A model generated the notes under the pieces. The model was not told where the DNA came from. It saw nothing but the letters and a program-made list of their open reading frames with translations, and made no database searches. The translations under genes and the position numbers were made by a program. This document shows, in pieces, positions 59,875 through 64,000 of a DNA stretch of 64,000 bases. Within the stretch, counting starts at the first letter, position 1; each line of letters starts with the position of its first letter. Location: assembly GCA_029216955.1 (NCBI GenBank), contig JANAVB010031417.1:23069917-23133916 (forward strand), in the 5' to 3' direction. Origin of the DNA: Iris pallida (Eukaryota; Streptophyta; Magnoliopsida; Asparagales; Iridaceae).

Positions 59875-62161
59875 AATCTACACCTTAAAAAAATTTGTCC
59901 TCAAAATTGAAACCAACAATAGTAAAATCTCAAATTCTCAAGTCATGGCAAAAAATTTTAAATGATTAAAATCTCAAAAATCAAAGCAAGAACTAAATGA
60001 CTAAATTTATAAATTTTAAAATACTCACAATATAAGTCTATCCACCTTAAAAGAATCATCCAAAAACTTAAACGAAGCAAACAAAAAAAAAAAAAAAAAT
60101 TCATGCAATTTGATAATCGTACGCGTCGTCCAATAATCATGATACTCAGAATCTCCGTCATGCCAGTGAGCAAGGCTACGATAATCACAGAGTCCTCAAC
60201 TATGGTACGTACCTCTAGAATCATGGTATTTAAAATTTTCGCATTGCCGCATGCTTGGCAGCGAAAACCTTAAATTCCCACACCCGAGAAATATGACCAT
60301 AATCCGACTATATGTCCTCACTATGCCTGCTAGCATGACCCTAGAGGATTCTAAAATCTCATAATCGAGGCGACCTAGCCCATACGACTTATCTCAGAAA
60401 ATCACACCACAAGAACAACTTTCATCAATCAGACAAGGAACAGATGGAATCGAAATTCAAACAGTAAATAAGGAAATGCAGAAAGAGAGAAAAGATCGAA
60501 AACCTGCACTGCCCTGCTACTGCCTGAGTGGGCTCAATGCCATGGCGAATGCACGCCCCTGCTGGCCTCCTCTAGCCTGCTGCGCGCGTCCTGGTCTCTT
60601 CGGATTCCACTAGCGTGGCAATCCCTCAGCTGGTGGTCAGGCGCCCCACAGTACAAGCAGGCGCCCAATCTCTTCCTACAAACCTCTCGAGTATGCCCTG
60701 GCTTCCCGCAGAAGGTACACTGTGTAGCTGGCCTCCGGCCCTGACCCTGACCCTGATGCTGCTGAGCACGCGCCGGTGCCTGCTGGATCTGCAACTGAGG
60801 CTGATGATGCTGCTGGAACTGCCCTGCTGGGAATGTGGCGCTTCGCTGGCCCCGCACTCGAACTGGCTCCCAAGACATCACTGCCCCTCTTCGGCTTGAG
60901 GCCGAAATCCTCCTCAGCAATCTGAGCCTCCATCAGGACCTGCTCAAATGTCGCGTCTCTCGCCCAGATGTGCGAGTGCGCACTGCATGGATGAGACCCC
61001 TCCGGAACTTCGGGCCTTGCACCCCTCATCCTGAATCAGGCTGGGTGCAAACCTACTCAGGCGGAAGAATCCGCTGCATACTCGTCCACTGACGAGCTTC
61101 CCTGCACCAAGCCAACAAACTGTCCCTCCAGAGCCGTCAAGGCTACATCCGGGTAGAACTTCTCCTTAAGAGTTTCCTGAAGTCCTCCCAGGATATACCT
61201 CGAACCGACGCACGCGGATCCGTGTGGTACCAGGTCAATGCAATGTCGAAAAAACTGGCTCGCTGCAGAAGCCACCCATAGAGCTCTCGGAACCTCAGCC
61301 AACTCCAGAACCGCTGGACGTCCTCTAACCAGTCATCGCATATAGGATACCCTCGGTACCCCTGAAATCTCGCGGGCCCATCTTCGGAAGTCGAGATGTG
61401 TACCGGGCCTCCTTGGCCCTGCTGCTGTGCTGGTGCTCCCTCAGCTGTAGTCGGTGCACCCCTCTCCACTGCTGCCATGGCTAACTGGTGCGAGTTCTCC
61501 ATCGTCTGTCTCAGCACCTCTGTCTGGCGCTGCTGCGCCTCTGCCTGAACTCTCTCTGCTTGCAACATCTGCTGCAGAAGGGCCATCATACCCTGAGTGT
61601 CTGCGGTGCGTAGGCGGCGGTGGAAGAATGGGGATGACCATAGACGGTCCCGCTGCTGAAGGTGGAAGACCTCGAGGGATCGTCGCTGCTGGTATGCTGT
61701 GCTGCTCCCGCCGGAAGGGCAGGAACTGATGGGGCTGCTCCCCAGCTGGAGGTGGAAGACCTCCGGGAACTGCCACCTCTCCTGCCTGAAGGGCAGGAAC
61801 CGATGCTGTACTCTCTACTGTCGGTCCCGAGCGGAGGTGGAGGACCTCCCTGATCTGACCTCCCTGGAACTGAGCTAGGGCCCGCTGCCTGAGATCGTGT
61901 AACGTCATCCTGAAGATGAATGGAACCCAAGAGATCATATGGCACATGATAGGAATATCAAAGACGGACAATTAAATTCAATGCAAGGAATTTGTCATGG
62001 TAATCAAAAGATTAGAATCTCCTAACATGTGATTGAGTAACTCCTATCATACCCTAATCCTATATCCTAATCGCAGGCTCGTAATTAGCACTCTAAGTCG
62101 AGCACCATTACGAGTTCGCACTAGTTGCGACACAGACCTGCATGGGCCACCACAAAAATAG
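59875..62161 (-). mobile_element. Family C internal region, copy 2
   Basis: Same layout as 54044-56375: polypurine tract, about 600 bp without coding, then gag. It carries dozens of small indels compared with copy 1. Confidence 0.85.
60534..61917 (-). pseudogene. Family C gag, copy 2 (many frameshifts)
   Basis: The same Gag and zinc-knuckle segments are recognisable (CTFCGKPGHTREVC, CLYCGAPDHQLRDC), split over at least four frames by one- and two-base deletions. It is intact at the two points where copy 1 is shifted. The indel density suggests consensus errors more than biology. Confidence 0.75.
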
Positions 62162-62194
62162 TGTCACGACCCGCACCCTGATTAGGGGCACGAG

Positions 62195-62207
62195 NNNNNN
62201 NNNNNNN
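62195..62207. other. Assembly gap (13 N)
   Basis: Aligned to LTR copies 1 and 2, the gap replaces well over 100 bases (the AGCGGTTACGTCC to GGAGGAATA stretch), so the N count is not the true gap size. Confidence 0.95.
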
Positions 62208-62660
62208 GGGCAATACTGCCTCAATCACATAAGCAAAACTAAGGTAGAAAAGCATGGAAAAAGATATGATATAATAAATAGGAAACGAGTCCAGAATGTA
62301 ATCACAAGACAGCTACACAGTCCAAGTCTCTTGAAATATAAATATAAGTACTACAACTGAAATGAAACAGCTGGCTCGCAGGCCAGGCAAACCTACTAGC
62401 TAAGCTACTCTGGATGGGCAAAGTCAAGAGGCTCTACTAATAAGCCTCTATCTAAGTCATGCTCCTCGGTCTCTGCCCCGTAATAAGTAGGGCAGTCATC
62501 CTCTAAGTCATCTGTAAAATTTGTCAACGTATCCTGTCAGGAAAATGAGCAAGTACAAAACACCAACAGCAGTTCCATGTGAATTGAGAAATACTATAAG
62601 AAACAGTAATAATGAAATACAAGCAAAGAGTGAAGGTGACTTGGGAACCATTCGAAAGCC

Positions 62661-62704
62661 GAGTTAAACCCTTAAACCAAACAAGGACCGGGGTTGTAAC
62701 CCTT
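62661..62704 (-). other. Conserved LTR stem-loop (C copy 3)
   Basis: Same loop; one base is lost from the left arm (GTTAAACCC). Confidence 0.5.
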
Positions 62705-64000
62705 CTTCGAACAGAACCTAGTCCCATAATCAAGTACGGTAAAAGCAGGTAGAGCATATGAGAAATGAATCATAGCAGGGTGAAAGTACAGTAAGTAAAG
62801 CTGAAGCTGGAATATAAGACATGACAAATAAAGTAAAAGGTGTTTTGAATTATTAGAGTGATATGTGATCGGCTAAAGGGAGTCATGGCATGATTATCCA
62901 CTTGGCCGACAATCACATGAAAATCTGAAAAGGGTCATGCCGGCCAACCTGGATAACATGGACATGGGGTATCTGCTACACCCTACGTGAGGTGAGGGTG
63001 GCGCTAGCAAAATAAGGACATGGAGCTTTGATCACTAACACCTAATAATTCCCCCATTTTCCCGAATAGTATAAATGGATCTGGTCATGGCACGTCATGA
63101 CGCGGGATTCCTAAGAGGGGAGCTAATCCTCTTATGGAATCGGCGTCAATACAGTAAAGAATCAAGACCAAGCAAGTACCAATATCCAAAGAGATCCAGG
63201 AATGACATCTCATGACCAGAATCTGTTAATACTAGTCGTGAACTATCGTGTCGAGAATAAAGTAAGACACTACGACTGAATCGGATATAGTAGATATCAA
63301 GACAATGAAAACTATCAGTGAATGTACGCCTGTGGTCCTGAGCTGATAGGGTGAACAGATGCTCAGAGCGATCACAGACTAAGATAAGATACTATAAGTC
63401 AAACAGGACTAAATGCTGAAAAAGGAAACTAATACAAGCCATGAATGCAAGTCTAAGTCCAAACTAGGTCAATCTAGGTCTAACTGAGTCATACTAGGTC
63501 TTACTGGTTCATACTAGGTCATACTAGGTCACTGGAAGTCATTCCAAGTCAAACTAGGTCAATCGGGATCAACGGTTGACTTACAGTTGACTTCGGTCAA
63601 AAAGTCAACTTGGTCAACCCTGGTCAACTATGGTAAACTATGGTCAACTATGGTCAACTCTAGGTCAAACTGGTCTAATGTTGACCAACTGTTGACTTTC
63701 AGTCAACTGGTCAAGTCTCGGTTGGTTTCGGTCAAATCGGGTCGCTTTAAGGCTAAGTTTGACCTTCGGTTGACTTTTGTTGACTTTTGGTCAAACGGTC
63801 AACCGACGTCAAAACTAGTCTTAGAGTACCATATTTGATCATTACCAACCACGAGGATCAAGTTCTAACACTATCTTAGGCTCCTAACACAATATCCCAC
63901 TTCTAGGCAAAAACTAGCATTTACCCTTTCTTCTATTTCTACTCCATGAATTTACCCTTCTATCTACCACACTCACCCACACTCATACACAACACTCACA

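Larger units (their letters stand above)
62162..64000 (-). repeat. Family C LTR, copy 3 (runs off the window)
   Basis: Begins TGTCACGACCCGCACC, is interrupted by 13 N at 62195-62207, and continues to the end of the window through the W-box tract (about 63460-63815). Confidence 0.88.

Overview
This window is plant nuclear DNA made almost entirely of transposable elements, and one host gene appears to be threaded through it. A plant origin is supported by two CACTA elements with plant TNP2-type transposases, Ty3/gypsy chromovirus retrotransposons with LTRs of about 3 to 3.5 kb, Tourist-like MITEs, and an F-box/LRR/FBD-type gene. The GC-rich first exon followed by AT-richer later exons suggests a monocot, but I cannot name the species.

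Host gene. Exon 1 (4341-5219), exon 2 (24483-24626) and exon 3 (49706-50119) are all on the + strand, all phase 0 and bounded by GT/AG. Joined, they would encode an F-box/LRR/FBD-like protein of about 478 residues. Intron 1 (19.3 kb) holds CACTA-1 (6018-21605, TSD ATA), itself interrupted by LTR retrotransposon A (11130-19253, TSD CATAT), plus two Tourist-like MITEs. Intron 2 (25.1 kb) holds a four-deep nest: a foldback DNA element, then solo LTR D (25746-49120, TSD GGAAA), then CACTA-2 (27515-45945, TSD TAA), then LTR retrotransposon B (28200-39308, TSD ATTTA). A tRNA-type SINE sits about 100 bp before exon 3.

Upstream (1-4340) there is a solo LTR (29-2912, TSD CCTCG) inserted in a LINE-like zinc-binding fragment, a tandem duplication of about 375 bp, a long (TA)n tract, and a 5' leader with telo-boxes and a small uORF.

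Downstream (50525-64000) there is a head-to-tail LTR-gag-LTR-gag-LTR array of a gag-only family (C). Its right half carries many small indels and a 13-N gap, so both the tandem structure and the frameshifts there need checking against the assembly.

Functional state. B is the only element with a complete Gag-Pol; one in-frame TAG interrupts gag, and its LTRs differ at about 14 sites, so it is young. A and C lack pol. Both CACTA elements have internally deleted transposases. Structures not explained by standard annotation are a hairpin of about 140-bp arms in the presumed 3' region of CACTA-1 gene 2, a stem-loop shared by otherwise diverged LTR families, dense TTGAC (W-box) clusters in the C and D LTRs, and family-specific minisatellites at the same place in three LTR families.
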